Source: Phycisphaerae bacterium
GTDB lineage: Bacteria > Planctomycetota > Phycisphaerae > UBA1845
Assembly: GCA_028289375.1 (NCBI GenBank)
Contig: JANQQK010000062.1
Span: 1 to 64,000, forward strand
Direction of reading: 5' to 3'
DNA: 64,000 bases
Part shown: positions 25,889 to 35,050 of the stretch, in pieces
Layout: the number at the start of each line of letters is the position of its first letter
Numbering within the stretch: position 1 is the stretch's first letter
The notes under the pieces: model-generated
Seen by the model: the letters and a program-made list of their open reading frames with translations, nothing else
What the model was told of the DNA's origin: nothing
Databases searched by the model: none
Program-made: the position numbers and the translations under genes

Positions 25889-27027
25889 CGAAGAACCTCA
25901 TCCCGCGCCCACGCGTCAGCCTCCATCAGCTCCGCGAACGTCGGGTTGGCGTTGAATGCATGGCGGTCCAGCACACGCTCGACCGTGCTGACGATGTCAC
26001 CGAATCCGATGGCTTCGTCCTGGAAAAGTTTGACGGCCGATTCGTTGGCCGCGTTGAACACCGCGCCGGCTGTGCCACCCTGTTCGGCAACCTGATGGCC
26101 CAGTCGCAGCGCCGGAAAACGCTGCGGATCGGGTGGTTCGAAATTCATCCGACCCAATGCGTGGAAATCCAATCGGTCGGATGGACACGTCAGCCGCTCG
26201 GGATACGTCAACGCATATTGAATCGGCGTTTTCATGTCCGGTGTCCCGAGCTGTGCGATGACCGATCCGTCGTGAAACTCGACCATCGAGTGAATAATCG
26301 ACTCAGGATGCACGATCACATCAATCTCATCGTGATCGAGATCAAACAGCCACCGCGCTTCCACGATCTCCAATGCCTTGTTCATCATGGTAGCAGAATC
26401 GATTGTGATCTTGGGCCCCATGTCCCACGTGGGGTGGTTCAGAGCTTCAGCCAGCGTCGCCTTGGCGATCTCGTCGGCGTTCCACGTCCGGAACGGTCCG
26501 CCCGACGCCGTCAGCACCACGCGGTGCACGTCCTCGCGGCGACCGGCGTGCATCGCCTGAAAGATGGCTGAGTGCTCGCTGTCAATCGGGATCAGCGTCG
26601 CCCCGGCATCGTTCGCCACTTTCGTCAGCAGCGGACCAGCCACGACAAGCGATTCCTTGTTCGCGATCCCGACGCGTTTTCCAAGCTCGGCTGCCCGCAT
26701 CGTCGCCGGCAGGGCCGCCGCCCCGACAACCGCGACAATCACGACGTCCACGTCCATTCGCTCGACAAGCTGAACCATCGCATCCGAACCTGTCAGAACT
26801 TGTACGTTCGCCGGGACCGCTTCACGCAGTGGAGAGGCTGCTTCGGCATCCATGATCGCCACCGCCGACGGTGACCAAGCCCGTGCCTGCTCAGCCAACG
26901 CCTTCCATCGTGAACCAGCGGCCAATCCGACGACCTCGAAACGCTCGCGCAGCCCTTCCAGCACCGTCAGAGTGTTTTGACCGATGGAACCTGTGGAACC
27001 CAAAATGAGGACGCGTTGCTTGTTCAT
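25873..27027 (-). CDS. dxr: 1-deoxy-D-xylulose 5-phosphate reductoisomerase
   Basis: A 384-residue cytoplasmic enzyme of the MEP isoprenoid pathway, converting DXP to MEP with NADPH. Visible are ILGSTGSIGQNTL (nucleotide binding), NKESLVVAGPLL, PIDSEHSAIFQ (metal and substrate), ALNHPTWDMGPKITIDSATMMNKALE and VHPESIIHSMVEF. The start at 27027 begins right at the Rossmann strand; the frame open to 27102 adds residues atypical of the family. No clear Shine-Dalgarno sequence precedes it. It is the first gene of the minus-strand series with rseP. Confidence 0.96.
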   Translation of the reverse strand: MNKQRVLILGSTGSIGQNTLTVLEGLRERFEVVGLAAGSRWKALAEQARAWSPSAVAIMDAEAASPLREAVPANVQVLTGSDAMVQLVERMDVDVVIVAVVGAAALPATMRAAELGKRVGIANKESLVVAGPLLTKVANDAGATLIPIDSEHSAIFQAMHAGRREDVHRVVLTASGGPFRTWNADEIAKATLAEALNHPTWDMGPKITIDSATMMNKALEIVEARWLFDLDHDEIDVIVHPESIIHSMVEFHDGSVIAQLGTPDMKTPIQYALTYPERLTCPSDRLDFHALGRMNFEPPDPQRFPALRLGHQVAEQGGTAGAVFNAANESAVKLFQDEAIGFGDIVSTVERVLDRHAFNANPTFAELMEADAWARDEVLRCTTC

Positions 27028-27197
27028 GGGATCGAAAGAACGTCGCGAGGCGCCCCTCGCGGACGGCGTATGGTACGCGGCTGCGAACCGACCGACAAGC
27101 ACAACCCGTGTTTGCGGGCGGCTGGGCCGAACCTATAATCGAGCAGGTCGGGCAGGTGAACCCGAAAACACGTGAAATTGGCGGCACGGGATCAAAT

Positions 27198-27707
27198 ATG
27201 AGCGAGACCCTGCATAAGGGCCGAGTATTCTCCGTTGAACGACGCACCATCACCGAACCCGGCGATGTGACCGTCGTGCGCGACGTTGTCGTCCACCCCG
27301 GCGCTGTCGTCATTCTGCCGATCATCGACGATCAGCGGCTGGCGATACTGCATCACTACCGGCGATCCGTCGGCGAGGAACTGATCGAGTTGCCGGCCGG
27401 CACACGCGAGACGGGCGAGGAGCCGATCGAGACCGCAGCCCGCGAGCTGGAGGAGGAAACCGGCTACAAGTGTGGATCGATCGAACCGTTCGTCGACTTC
27501 TACACGACGCCGGGTTTCTGCAACGAGTACATCCACACATTCGTCGCCCGCGACCTCTCCGACGGTCAGCGGCTGGACGGAACGGAACGCATCCGTGTTG
27601 AGATCGTGACGTGGGACGAGGTCCGCGACGCCATCGACGCCAACCGCATCCGCGACGCCAAGACGATTGCCGTGCTCGGCGCCTATCTGCTGAGGAACAA
27701 CCGCTGA
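27198..27707 (+). CDS. Nudix hydrolase (ADP-ribose pyrophosphatase type)
   Basis: A 169-residue protein with a complete Nudix box, GTRETGEEPIETAARELEEETGY, shown here as its parts: G(T)RETGE, then REL-EEETGY with the metal-binding glutamates. The order of strands and VEELIELPAG-like lead-in suits ADP-sugar pyrophosphatases (NudF/YffH type), which split ADP-ribose into AMP and ribose 5-phosphate. The start at 27198 has only a weak GGGA upstream. It ends one base before the rhomboid gene. Exact substrate not provable from sequence. Confidence 0.9.
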   Translation: MSETLHKGRVFSVERRTITEPGDVTVVRDVVVHPGAVVILPIIDDQRLAILHHYRRSVGEELIELPAGTRETGEEPIETAARELEEETGYKCGSIEPFVDFYTTPGFCNEYIHTFVARDLSDGQRLDGTERIRVEIVTWDEVRDAIDANRIRDAKTIAVLGAYLLRNNR

Positions 27708-27708
27708 C

Positions 27709-28614
27709 ATGGGATGGCAGGACCGAGACTACGCCAAACAGCCCTCACGCGGCGGTATCGGGGCGGCATTTTCGAGGCCGACGATGTCGCGATTCCGCTC
27801 CGTGGCGATCATCCTGATCGTCGTGAACGTGGCGGTGCACATCATCGCATCGATGACGCTCAAGCAGACTGAATTCGGTTACGTGAGTCCCATCCACACC
27901 GCGTGCGCGATGAGCACGCCGGAGGTGCTGCACGGTCAGATTTGGAGGTTGATCACAAGCCAATATCTCCACGCTGGCCCAACGCACCTGTTCGTCAATA
28001 TGCTGGGCCTGTACTTCCTCGGACCTGCGATCGAAAGCACGTGGGGTTCACGGCGATTTTTCGTCATTTACACGATCGCCGGGCTTCTCGGCAATATCTT
28101 CTATCTATTGCTGAATGTCGTGGGATGGCTGCCGCCGATCCCTGCGGTCGGTGCATCGGGCTGCATCCTCGGCTTGCTCGGTGCTGCCGCCGTGATGTTT
28201 CCCAAGGCCGAGGTGCTGGTCTATTTCCTGTTCCCGGTGAACATCCGGACGGCTGCTTTGGTGTTCGGCGTCTGGTATGCCGCAAATCTCTACTACCGCG
28301 GCAGCAACGCCGGCGGCGATGCGTGCCACCTCGTTGGCCTCGTGTTCGGATATTGGTGGACCAAGTCGGGCCAATACAAGTTTGGAGCGCCGCGAATGGC
28401 AAAGGTCTCCCCATTCGGACGTGGGCAAGCCCGACCTCGCGGCGGATTCAAGCAGCGCATCGAACAACGCCGCCGCGACGCTGCCACCATCGACCGTATT
28501 CTCGCCAAGGTCAGCACCAACGGCATGGCCTCGCTCAGCCCGGACGAACGCCGTGCCCTGCAGGAAGCCACCGAACGCCAACGGGTCGACGATCAGCAAT
28601 TCGGCTTGGATTAG
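27709..28614 (+). CDS. Rhomboid-family intramembrane serine protease with C-terminal tail domain
   Basis: A 301-residue protein with six membrane helices. The catalytic pair is Ser150 (GASG) and His207 (DACHLVG), and HLFVN (His93, Asn97) provides the oxyanion site. It cuts membrane helices within the bilayer. The cytoplasmic tail (about 230-301) contains DRILAKVSTNGMASLSPDER, resembling DUF6576, and the same motif ends the neighbouring M50 protease. The ATG follows the Nudix stop by one base, implying co-transcription. Substrate unknown. Confidence 0.92.
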   Translation: MGWQDRDYAKQPSRGGIGAAFSRPTMSRFRSVAIILIVVNVAVHIIASMTLKQTEFGYVSPIHTACAMSTPEVLHGQIWRLITSQYLHAGPTHLFVNMLGLYFLGPAIESTWGSRRFFVIYTIAGLLGNIFYLLLNVVGWLPPIPAVGASGCILGLLGAAAVMFPKAEVLVYFLFPVNIRTAALVFGVWYAANLYYRGSNAGGDACHLVGLVFGYWWTKSGQYKFGAPRMAKVSPFGRGQARPRGGFKQRIEQRRRDAATIDRILAKVSTNGMASLSPDERRALQEATERQRVDDQQFGLD

Positions 28615-28693
28615 TCTGCCGTAAGTCTCTTTTCAGAATGTGGTTACGTCGCTTCTGGCGAATCGTCCAGCCTCCGTGTTCTGCCGCCCACAA

Positions 28694-28705
28694 TTGTCCG
28701 GACAA
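28694..28705. repeat. 12-bp perfect palindrome upstream of the M50 protease gene
   Basis: TTGTCCGGACAA is its own complement and sits 28 bases before a -10-like TACAAT (28733-28738). It could be an operator for a dimeric regulator. No regulator is identified. Confidence 0.3.
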
Positions 28706-28832
28706 ATCCCTTCGATCAGCCTGTTGATCCGCTACAATCGGGTGCGAGCAGTTATCGTGGGTTGCGGAAAGAGGCATCCACTTCCCCGCGAATCCGTCAA
28801 GTGAGGCAGTTTCTTTAGACGTTGAGCATGGT

Positions 28833-29855
28833 GTGAGCGGCGGACTGGACAACCCGATCAACTGGTCGTTCCCCGTTGGGCGACTCTTCGGCATCCGCAT
28901 CCGCGTGCATGTCCTTTTCGTGCTCATCGCCGTCTATATGCTGTTGGCCGAGCTGGGCAGCGGTGGCGGCTGGCGCGGCGTCTCGGATCGCTTCATCAGT
29001 GTGCTGCTGCTCTTTTTCATCGTACTCACCCATGAATTCGGCCACTGCTTTGGGGCACGTTACGCCGGCGGCGAAGCCCATGAGATCCTGCTCTGGCCAC
29101 TCGGTGGATTGGCGATGACCAGTCCGCCGCACACCGCCCGGGGGCACATGATCACGGTGGTGGCGGGTCCGGCTGTCAACGTCCTGTACCTGTTTCTGAC
29201 CGGTGCGGTGCTGATCGCGTTTTTCGGTGGACCGGGGGCGGTGCCGTGGAACCCGTTTCGGCCATTCTCGACCGGCGTGTGGATCGAGTCGTCGGTGCAC
29301 CTGTGGCTGGTGATCTTTTTCGCGCTGAACTGGATCATTCTGCTGTTCAATCTGGCGCCTGTGTTCCCGCTTGACGGCGGGCGGATTCTGCAGTGTCTGT
29401 TGTGGCCCAAGCAGGGATTCGCCCGGGCGACGTGGACGGCGACGGGGGTCGGCATGGTCGGGGCGATCGCGATCGGGCTGATCGGACTCGTGTCGCAGGC
29501 GACGCTGATGCTGGCGATCGCCGTATTCGGGTATCTGACCTGCTGGCAGCAGCGGCAGATGATCAAGAGCGGCATGTTCGAGAGCGAGAATGAGTTTGGC
29601 TACGACTTCTCGCAGGGTTACACGAGCCTTGAGCAGGCCGGCGAGAAGTTCGAGAAGAAGCCATCCTGGTGGCAGCGACAGAAGGAGAAACGCGCGGCCG
29701 CCAAGCTCGCCAAGGAGCAAGCCCGTCAGGAAGAATTGCAGCGCGAGGTCGATCGCATTCTGGAGAAGATCGCCCGCGACGGCATCAACGCCCTCACCAC
29801 CCGCGAACGCCAACTCCTCGCCAAGGAAACCGAACGCCAACGTAGCGAGCAATAG
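28833..29855 (+). CDS. M50 site-2 protease family protein with C-terminal tail domain
   Basis: A 340-residue membrane metalloprotease. HEFGH is at residues 67-71 and the third metal ligand lies in NLAPVFPLDGGRIL. About six membrane helices are followed by a charged cytoplasmic tail with a coiled segment (about 265-300) and the motif DRILEKIARDGINALTTRER, also found at the end of the adjacent rhomboid. No PDZ or CBS domain is seen. The start is a GTG at 28833 with a poor ribosome site; an ATG at 28828 is out of frame. Substrate unknown. Confidence 0.87.
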   Translation: MSGGLDNPINWSFPVGRLFGIRIRVHVLFVLIAVYMLLAELGSGGGWRGVSDRFISVLLLFFIVLTHEFGHCFGARYAGGEAHEILLWPLGGLAMTSPPHTARGHMITVVAGPAVNVLYLFLTGAVLIAFFGGPGAVPWNPFRPFSTGVWIESSVHLWLVIFFALNWIILLFNLAPVFPLDGGRILQCLLWPKQGFARATWTATGVGMVGAIAIGLIGLVSQATLMLAIAVFGYLTCWQQRQMIKSGMFESENEFGYDFSQGYTSLEQAGEKFEKKPSWWQRQKEKRAAAKLAKEQARQEELQREVDRILEKIARDGINALTTRERQLLAKETERQRSEQ

Positions 29856-29867
29856 CTGATTGGGTGG

Positions 29868-29903
29868 CCCACCGACTTCAGCGGTGGGGCAGTCGATTTT
29901 TTT
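29868..29903 (+). terminator. Rho-independent terminator after the M50 protease gene
   Basis: Stem CCCACCG/CGGTGGG (29868-29874 with 29882-29888), a 7-base loop, then GATTTTTTT ending at 29903. Confidence 0.7.
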
Positions 29904-29931
29904 GCAGGCGAGCTTACCACAGGTGTGACAG

Positions 29932-30684
29932 TCACTTGTCGCAAGCACGCCGCCGTCGCGCAGCAGCCCCCAACATTGCCAGAATGACGAGGCTCGCCGT
30001 CGCTGGTTCCGGTACGAGCACGTTGACGTCAATTTGACTGAAGTAGTCTTTACGTGACCCGGGTCCCATGCTGCCTTTGCCCATGATCTCTGTTGTCACT
30101 CGGATGAGGTCGCCTGCAGAGCCGTCCAGTGTTCCGAGGATCGATCCGTCAGTATCTTCACTGACATTGATCAAGACGGTTGAGCGAGTCACATTCTCGA
30201 CGGTAACTCTGGAATCCCCTGTGAACGGAAACGGAAACTGACTGTCGATGATTGGTCGGTACGCCCACTCTGGATCATCGACAGGAAGTACGAACTCGAA
30301 CACCGAACTGATTTCACCTTCGGCACTACCGCCGGGATTATCCCCACCTGGAAAGCCAGAGGGGAAATAGCCAACACTCAGATCAACGGAGAATCGAAGA
30401 CGCTCAGGAGATTCTTCGATAATTCGAGATGCTCCTGCCCCAGTCACCAGTGCAGCAGACCCGGGGCCCATCGAGATATCTGTCGCAGTAAATGTCATCC
30501 GATCATCGTCGAAACCCTGCGTCATTTCGGAGTCGATTACCTGCGTACCACCATCCATCAGTTGGGCCGTACCCATCCCACTCGCCTGATGAGTCCACTG
30601 CCAGATGCTGCCGGCGTGGAGGATCCCCGCGCCGCCAAAGGTCAGCGGGCCGAGTATGAATAGAGTTGGAGTGACTCTGAGCAC
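29932..30684 (-). CDS. PEP-CTERM sorting-signal protein
   Basis: A 250-residue secreted protein with an N-terminal signal (about 1-24) and a C-terminal PEP-CTERM tail: VPEPATASLVILAMLGAAAR followed by RRR. Such tails direct proteins to the exosortase system and the cell surface or extracellular matrix. The body is beta-rich and acidic with no catalytic motif seen. Codon use is visibly less GC-rich than in neighbours. It is flanked by a converging terminator and by dapB, and appears to be a single-gene unit. Confidence 0.85.
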   Translation of the reverse strand: MLRVTPTLFILGPLTFGGAGILHAGSIWQWTHQASGMGTAQLMDGGTQVIDSEMTQGFDDDRMTFTATDISMGPGSAALVTGAGASRIIEESPERLRFSVDLSVGYFPSGFPGGDNPGGSAEGEISSVFEFVLPVDDPEWAYRPIIDSQFPFPFTGDSRVTVENVTRSTVLINVSEDTDGSILGTLDGSAGDLIRVTTEIMGKGSMGPGSRKDYFSQIDVNVLVPEPATASLVILAMLGAAARRRRACDK

Positions 30685-30965
30685 GAGTTATTGCCGCCCT
30701 CTCCAGTGCGTCAGACGACAGCGGGACGAAGCGGTCCGCGCGTCCGAAATCGGGTCAATTCAGTTGGCCATCGGGTGGAATAGCTGCCTGATGGACACTT
30801 CTCTCCTATTGCTCATCATACCGATCAGTGCGCGCCAAATGGGCAGAAATCTATGAAAGGCTGAAAAGTCGCGCGTCAGCGTGCTGCATTGGGGCATTGC
30901 GTTCCACAATTGATTTGATTGTCGTAGACTACCGGGCGACGCATGGGACCGATGAGGAGGCGGGC

Positions 30966-31748
30966 ATGATCAAACTGGCGGTGGTTGGGGCGACGGGGCG
31001 GATGGGGACGCGCGTGTTGGCGTTGGCGGCGGAGGATGATCGGTTTGAGGCTGTGGCGGCGTTGACCGGGCGGGACGATCCGAAGTTCGGCGTCACCATT
31101 CCCTTTCGCGACAAGTCGCTGACCGCCACCGATCAGTGCGAGGCCGACTTCGACGTCATGGTCGATTTTTCGATCCCAGCCGGAACGATGGCGTGGCTGC
31201 CGGTGTGCGTCGAGCGGAACAAGCCGATGGTCATCGGCCCGACCGGTTTCACAGACGAGCAGTTGGCGGCGATCGACGAAGCCGGCCACACAATTCCGGT
31301 GCTGAAGGCGACGAATTTCAGTCTTGGTGTGAATTTGCTGCTGTCGCTTGTGGCTGACGCGGCATCGAAGCTGGGGGATGGTTACGACATCGAGATCATC
31401 GAGCATCACCACAATCGCAAGGTCGATGCCCCGAGCGGGACGGCTAAGTCATTGCTGCACAGTGTTTTGGAGTCGACCGGGCGCGATCGCGGTTCGGATG
31501 TGATCTATGGCCGGGAGGGCGAAACCGGTTTGCGTCCGCCGCGGGAGGTTGGCGTGCATGCGGTTCGGATGGGCGACGTGGTGGGGCTTCATGAGGTGCA
31601 TTTCGGTGGCCAGGGCGAGTCGGTGATGCTGCAGCATCGGGCGACGTCGCGGGACACGTTTGCGAGCGGGGCATTGCGTGCGGCAGAGTGGCTTGTGGGA
31701 CAGGGCGCGGGGCGTTATGACATGCGGGACGTGTTGGGATTGCGTTGA
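30966..31748 (+). CDS. dapB: 4-hydroxy-tetrahydrodipicolinate reductase
   Basis: A 260-residue cytoplasmic enzyme of the lysine/meso-diaminopimelate pathway. It has VVGATGRMG (NAD(P)H binding), VDFSIPAGTM, GPTGFTDEQ, the catalytic IIEHHHNRKVDAPSGTA and MGDVVGLHEVHF. GAGGAGG lies five bases before the ATG; the frame open to 30828 is not coding. Its DAP product would serve lysine synthesis and peptidoglycan. Confidence 0.96.
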   Translation: MIKLAVVGATGRMGTRVLALAAEDDRFEAVAALTGRDDPKFGVTIPFRDKSLTATDQCEADFDVMVDFSIPAGTMAWLPVCVERNKPMVIGPTGFTDEQLAAIDEAGHTIPVLKATNFSLGVNLLLSLVADAASKLGDGYDIEIIEHHHNRKVDAPSGTAKSLLHSVLESTGRDRGSDVIYGREGETGLRPPREVGVHAVRMGDVVGLHEVHFGGQGESVMLQHRATSRDTFASGALRAAEWLVGQGAGRYDMRDVLGLR

Positions 31749-31819
31749 ATCGTGCATTTTCGGTAAGGCGTTGTCAGTGCTTTGTTTGCGTTGACATTGT
31801 GAAATAAGTCATGAAGTTG

Positions 31820-31849
31820 TTGACGCGTTTGGCGGTTGGAAACTAGACT
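31820..31849 (+). promoter_or_regulatory. Candidate promoter of the nuo operon
   Basis: TTGACG (31820-31825) and TAGACT (31844-31849) with an 18-base spacer, about 50 bases before nuoA. It is the only good -35/-10 pair in the dapB-nuoA gap. Confidence 0.5.
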
Positions 31850-31900
31850 GACGGCGCTCCGGCTGGCAGGGTGGTCGATATCGGTGATGTTGGGAGCATC

Positions 31901-32323
31901 ATGATGATCATGCAGGTGAATTTCGAGGCGTGGGCGGCGATTGGTTTCGTGTTGGCGCTTGCGTGTGCGACGGCGGCGGGGGCGTTGCTGCTGGCGCACC
32001 TGGTTCGACCGGCGAAGAAGGGGCCTGTGAAGGACAGTGTGTATGAGTCGGGTATGCCGGTGGTTGGCGATGCCCGGCGGCGGTTCAACGTCCGATTTTA
32101 CATCGTGGCGATGCTGTTTCTGTTGTTCGATGTGGAAGTCGTGTTTCTGTGGCCTTGGGCAGTGGTCTTTTACCGCTCTGCCACTGAGAATGAGGTGGTG
32201 ACGATGCCTACCGGTGACGCGGTTGGGGCTGGCTTCATGCTGGTCGCGATGGGCATCTTCTTCGCGCTGCTTCTGGTGGGCTTTCTTTACGAATGGCGAA
32301 AGGACGCGTTCCAATGGGATTGA
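31901..32323 (+). CDS. nuoA: NADH-quinone oxidoreductase subunit A
   Basis: A 140-residue membrane subunit of complex I with three helices. Conserved lines are [20 protein letters not shown] and [23 protein letters not shown]. It sits near the quinone site at the junction of the two arms. Three Met codons (31901, 31904, 31910) are possible starts; GGGAG lies best for 31904, so the exact start is uncertain by a few residues. First gene of the operon; its stop overlaps nuoB. Confidence 0.96.
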   Translation: MMIMQVNFEAWAAIGFVLALACATAAGALLLAHLVRPAKKGPVKDSVYESGMPVVGDARRRFNVRFYIVAMLFLLFDVEVVFLWPWAVVFYRSATENEVVTMPTGDAVGAGFMLVAMGIFFALLLVGFLYEWRKDAFQWD

Positions 32324-32931
32324 CCAAGGCCGACATTGATCCGCATACGGCGGGCGAGGGGGACATGCTGACGACGCGGCTTGACCATCTGGTCAGCCAC
32401 CTGCGTCAGAATCCGTCGGACGTGCCTCAGGCTGGGATGAACTGGTCGCGGAAGAACTCGCTGTGGCCTATGCCGTTTGCGACGGCGTGTTGCGGGATCG
32501 AGTTGATGGCGACGGGGGCGAGTCGTTATGACATCGCGCGGTTCGGGGCGGAGGTGATGCGGTTTACGCCACGTCAGTGTGATCTGCTGATTTGTGCGGG
32601 TCGTGTGGCGATCAAGATGATGCCGGTGTTGCAGCGCATTTACCAGCAGATGTGCGAGCCGAAGTGGGTGGTGAGCATGGGGGCGTGTGCGAGCACCGGT
32701 GGGGTCTTTGATACCTATGCGGTTGTGCAGGGCGTGGATCAGTTTATTCCGGTGGATGTGTATGTGCCGGGGTGTCCGCCGCGACCGGAGACGCTGATCG
32801 AGGGGATCATGGCGATTCAGCGGTTGGTTGAGACGGAGGATTTCAAGCCAAGTGCCGCTCGTGGTGGTTTGGGATTGGTGGCACAACCGCTGGTGCAGTT
32901 GAATTCGGAGCGGAGCGCGGGACCGCGGTAG
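32314..32931 (+). CDS. nuoB: NADH-quinone oxidoreductase subunit B (cluster N2)
   Basis: A 205-residue peripheral subunit that binds the terminal 4Fe-4S cluster N2. The ligands are the paired cysteines in [12 protein letters not shown], the cysteine in MGACASTGG and the one in VPGCPPRPE. It passes electrons to quinone. The start at 32314 has AAAGGA eight bases upstream and overlaps nuoA by 10 bases; an in-frame ATG at 32293 lies deeper in nuoA. Confidence 0.97.
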   Translation: MGLTKADIDPHTAGEGDMLTTRLDHLVSHLRQNPSDVPQAGMNWSRKNSLWPMPFATACCGIELMATGASRYDIARFGAEVMRFTPRQCDLLICAGRVAIKMMPVLQRIYQQMCEPKWVVSMGACASTGGVFDTYAVVQGVDQFIPVDVYVPGCPPRPETLIEGIMAIQRLVETEDFKPSAARGGLGLVAQPLVQLNSERSAGPR

Positions 32932-32965
32932 GGTTGAGATTCCTGAATCGAAGGTAGGCCGAACG

Positions 32966-33508
32966 ATGCATGAGGCAACCGAGAAGGTCATCTCGGCAAT
33001 GAGCAAAGCGTTTTCGGACGTGGACTTTGCGCCCTCGCCACTGGTGGATCGTGGCGATGCGCCGGCGGGTGCGGAGCAGATTTACGTTCGCGTGCCGGCG
33101 GAGCGGTTGCTGGACGTCATGCGGTTCTTGCGGAATGACGCGGCCTGTGCATTCGAGCAGTTGTGTGACTTGACGTGCGTGGACTACCTGGATTTTCCGA
33201 AGGCGCGGGATCGCTATGGTGTGACGTATTCGCTGCTGAGTTTGTCGCGGAATCATCGCATCTGGGTGAAGTGTTTCGTGAATGATCCGAACCCGGAGGT
33301 TCCGAGTGTGACGGGTATCTGGGCGGGTGCGGAGTGGCTTGAGCGTGAGGTGTGGGATCTGTTCGGCGTGCGGTTTGCGGATCATCCCGACCTGCGTCGG
33401 ATCGTGACGTGGGAGGAATTCGAGGCCCATCCACTTCGCAAGGACTATCCGCTGCGTGGTCGCGGCGAGCGCGAGAACTACAAGGTTCTGACGCGGGAGA
33501 GTCGGTAG
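32966..33508 (+). CDS. nuoC: NADH-quinone oxidoreductase subunit C
   Basis: A 180-residue 30-kDa-type subunit of the hydrophilic arm. The family line WLEREVWDLFGVRFADHPDL, then LRKDYPLRGRGE, is present. It contacts NuoD and NuoB near the quinone pocket. It is separate from NuoD here, unlike the NuoCD fusion of E. coli. Confidence 0.96.
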   Translation: MHEATEKVISAMSKAFSDVDFAPSPLVDRGDAPAGAEQIYVRVPAERLLDVMRFLRNDAACAFEQLCDLTCVDYLDFPKARDRYGVTYSLLSLSRNHRIWVKCFVNDPNPEVPSVTGIWAGAEWLEREVWDLFGVRFADHPDLRRIVTWEEFEAHPLRKDYPLRGRGERENYKVLTRESR

Positions 33509-33516
33509 AGATTGCG

Positions 33517-33759
33517 ATGAACATTGGTCAGATCAAGCGATTTCACGATGCTAGGCCGTTTGAACCGTTTACGATGCATTTGACAGACGGTCGTGAATTT
33601 CGTGTAGACCATCCGGAGTTCATGGCTCGGTTTCCGGACGGGCGTACCATTTTCGTCGTCACAGGTGAAGAAGCTGCAGAGACGATTGACGTGCTCATGA
33701 TTACGAGCATCTCATCGGTTTCCAACGGTGGCCCGACGTCCTCGCCGGACAAGAATTAA
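33517..33759 (+). CDS. Small uncharacterised protein inside the nuo operon
   Basis: An 80-residue protein starting eight bases after the nuoC stop and ending 16 bases before nuoD. It carries FHDARPFEPFTMHLTDGREF and PEFMARFPDGRTIFV. Small proteins of this kind (an FxPFxxxLxDGRxxxVxHPE pattern) occur in many planctomycete and cyanobacterial genomes without known function. It is not a complex I subunit that I know. Its place between two core subunit genes suggests co-expression, not necessarily a role in the complex. Confidence 0.75.
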   Translation: MNIGQIKRFHDARPFEPFTMHLTDGREFRVDHPEFMARFPDGRTIFVVTGEEAAETIDVLMITSISSVSNGGPTSSPDKN

Positions 33760-33775
33760 ATGGGAAGAATCGCAC

Positions 33776-35035
33776 ATGGCCGTTGAACCCGGTGTTGACA
33801 TTCGACCGACGACGCTTGCTCCGGAAGAGCCGGGCGGTGACCGGTGGACACTGAATTTTGGTCCGCAGCATCCGGCGACGCATACGACGCTGCGTCTCGT
33901 GCTGGAGTTGGACGGGGAGCGCGTGTTGTCGTGCGTGCCGCATATCGGCTACCTGCACAGCGGTTTTGAGAAGCTGGGCGAGCACCTGGATTACAACCAG
34001 TACGTGGTCGTCACGGATCGGATGAACTACATCTCGCCGATGGCGAACAACATCGCGTGGCATCATGCGGCTGAGGTGTTGTTCAACATCGAACTGACGC
34101 CGCGATGTAAGGTCATTCGGACGATCATCGCGGAGTTGGCGCGCATTCAGGATCATCTCTTGTGCGTCGGGACGGCTGCCCTGGATCTGGGGGCGTTCAC
34201 GGCGTTTCTGTATGGGTTTGCCGAACGGGAAGAGATTTACGACATCTTCGAGGACATCTGCGGGGCGCGGTTCACGACGAGTTACACGCGGGTCGGTGGT
34301 TTGATGCAGGACATGCCGGATGGTTGGCCTGAGAAGATCAAGAAGTTCTGCAAGAAGGTGCCGTCGACGCTGGATGACATGGTGTCGCTTTTGAACCGCA
34401 ATCGCATTTTTGTTGAGCGGACCAAGGGCGTCGGGCACATTGGCCACGATGACGCGATCAACTGGGGATTGACCGGTCCATTGGCGCGGGCGAGCGGTGT
34501 GCGACGCGACTTGCGCAAGGACGAGCCGTACCTGTGTTACAAGGACAACTGGGACGGACAGGGCAGCAGTGCGGTGCAATTCAAGGTGCCGATGGCGTCG
34601 GGTGGTGATGTTTACTCGCGGTACCTGGTGCGACTTGAGGAGATGCGGCAGTCGCTGGCGATCATCGATCAGTTGATCGACAACATTCCATCCGGTCCGG
34701 TGAATGTGTTGCCGAATGACAAAAAGACGCTGCCGAGCAAGGATGAAGTTTACTTCAGTATCGAAGGCTTGATTCATCACTTCGAGCAGGTGATGACCAA
34801 TCGCGGATTCACGCCGCCGATCGGTGAAGCCTATGGTGCGACCGAGACAGCCAACGGCGAACTTGGGTTCTACTTTGCCAGCGACGGCGGGCGTTGTGCC
34901 TATCGCGCACGGTGCAGGCCACCGAGTTTTATCAACTATCAGTGTTTCCCGAAGCTGGTTGAAGGGCATCAGTTGAGTGATGTGGTGGCGATTCTCGGTT
35001 CGTTGAACGTCATAGCAGCGGAACTGGACCGCTAG
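33776..35035 (+). CDS. nuoD: NADH-quinone oxidoreductase subunit D
   Basis: A 419-residue 49-kDa-type subunit lining the quinone site. It shows LNFGPQHPATHTTLRL, VPHIGYLHSGFEK, RMNYISPMANN and the ending CRPPSFINYQCFP, all characteristic. The tyrosine and histidine of the quinone pocket lie in these N-terminal lines. The start at 33776 follows GGGAAG; the frame open to 33728 overlaps the small gene before it. It is a separate protein from NuoC. Confidence 0.97.
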   Translation: MAVEPGVDIRPTTLAPEEPGGDRWTLNFGPQHPATHTTLRLVLELDGERVLSCVPHIGYLHSGFEKLGEHLDYNQYVVVTDRMNYISPMANNIAWHHAAEVLFNIELTPRCKVIRTIIAELARIQDHLLCVGTAALDLGAFTAFLYGFAEREEIYDIFEDICGARFTTSYTRVGGLMQDMPDGWPEKIKKFCKKVPSTLDDMVSLLNRNRIFVERTKGVGHIGHDDAINWGLTGPLARASGVRRDLRKDEPYLCYKDNWDGQGSSAVQFKVPMASGGDVYSRYLVRLEEMRQSLAIIDQLIDNIPSGPVNVLPNDKKTLPSKDEVYFSIEGLIHHFEQVMTNRGFTPPIGEAYGATETANGELGFYFASDGGRCAYRARCRPPSFINYQCFPKLVEGHQLSDVVAILGSLNVIAAELDR

Positions 35036-35050
35036 GCGTCGGAGGGTGTG

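Noticed and set aside
30828..30965. Upstream extension of dapB to 30828
   Set aside because: The extension is not like DapB, and a GAGGAGG site marks the ATG at 30966.
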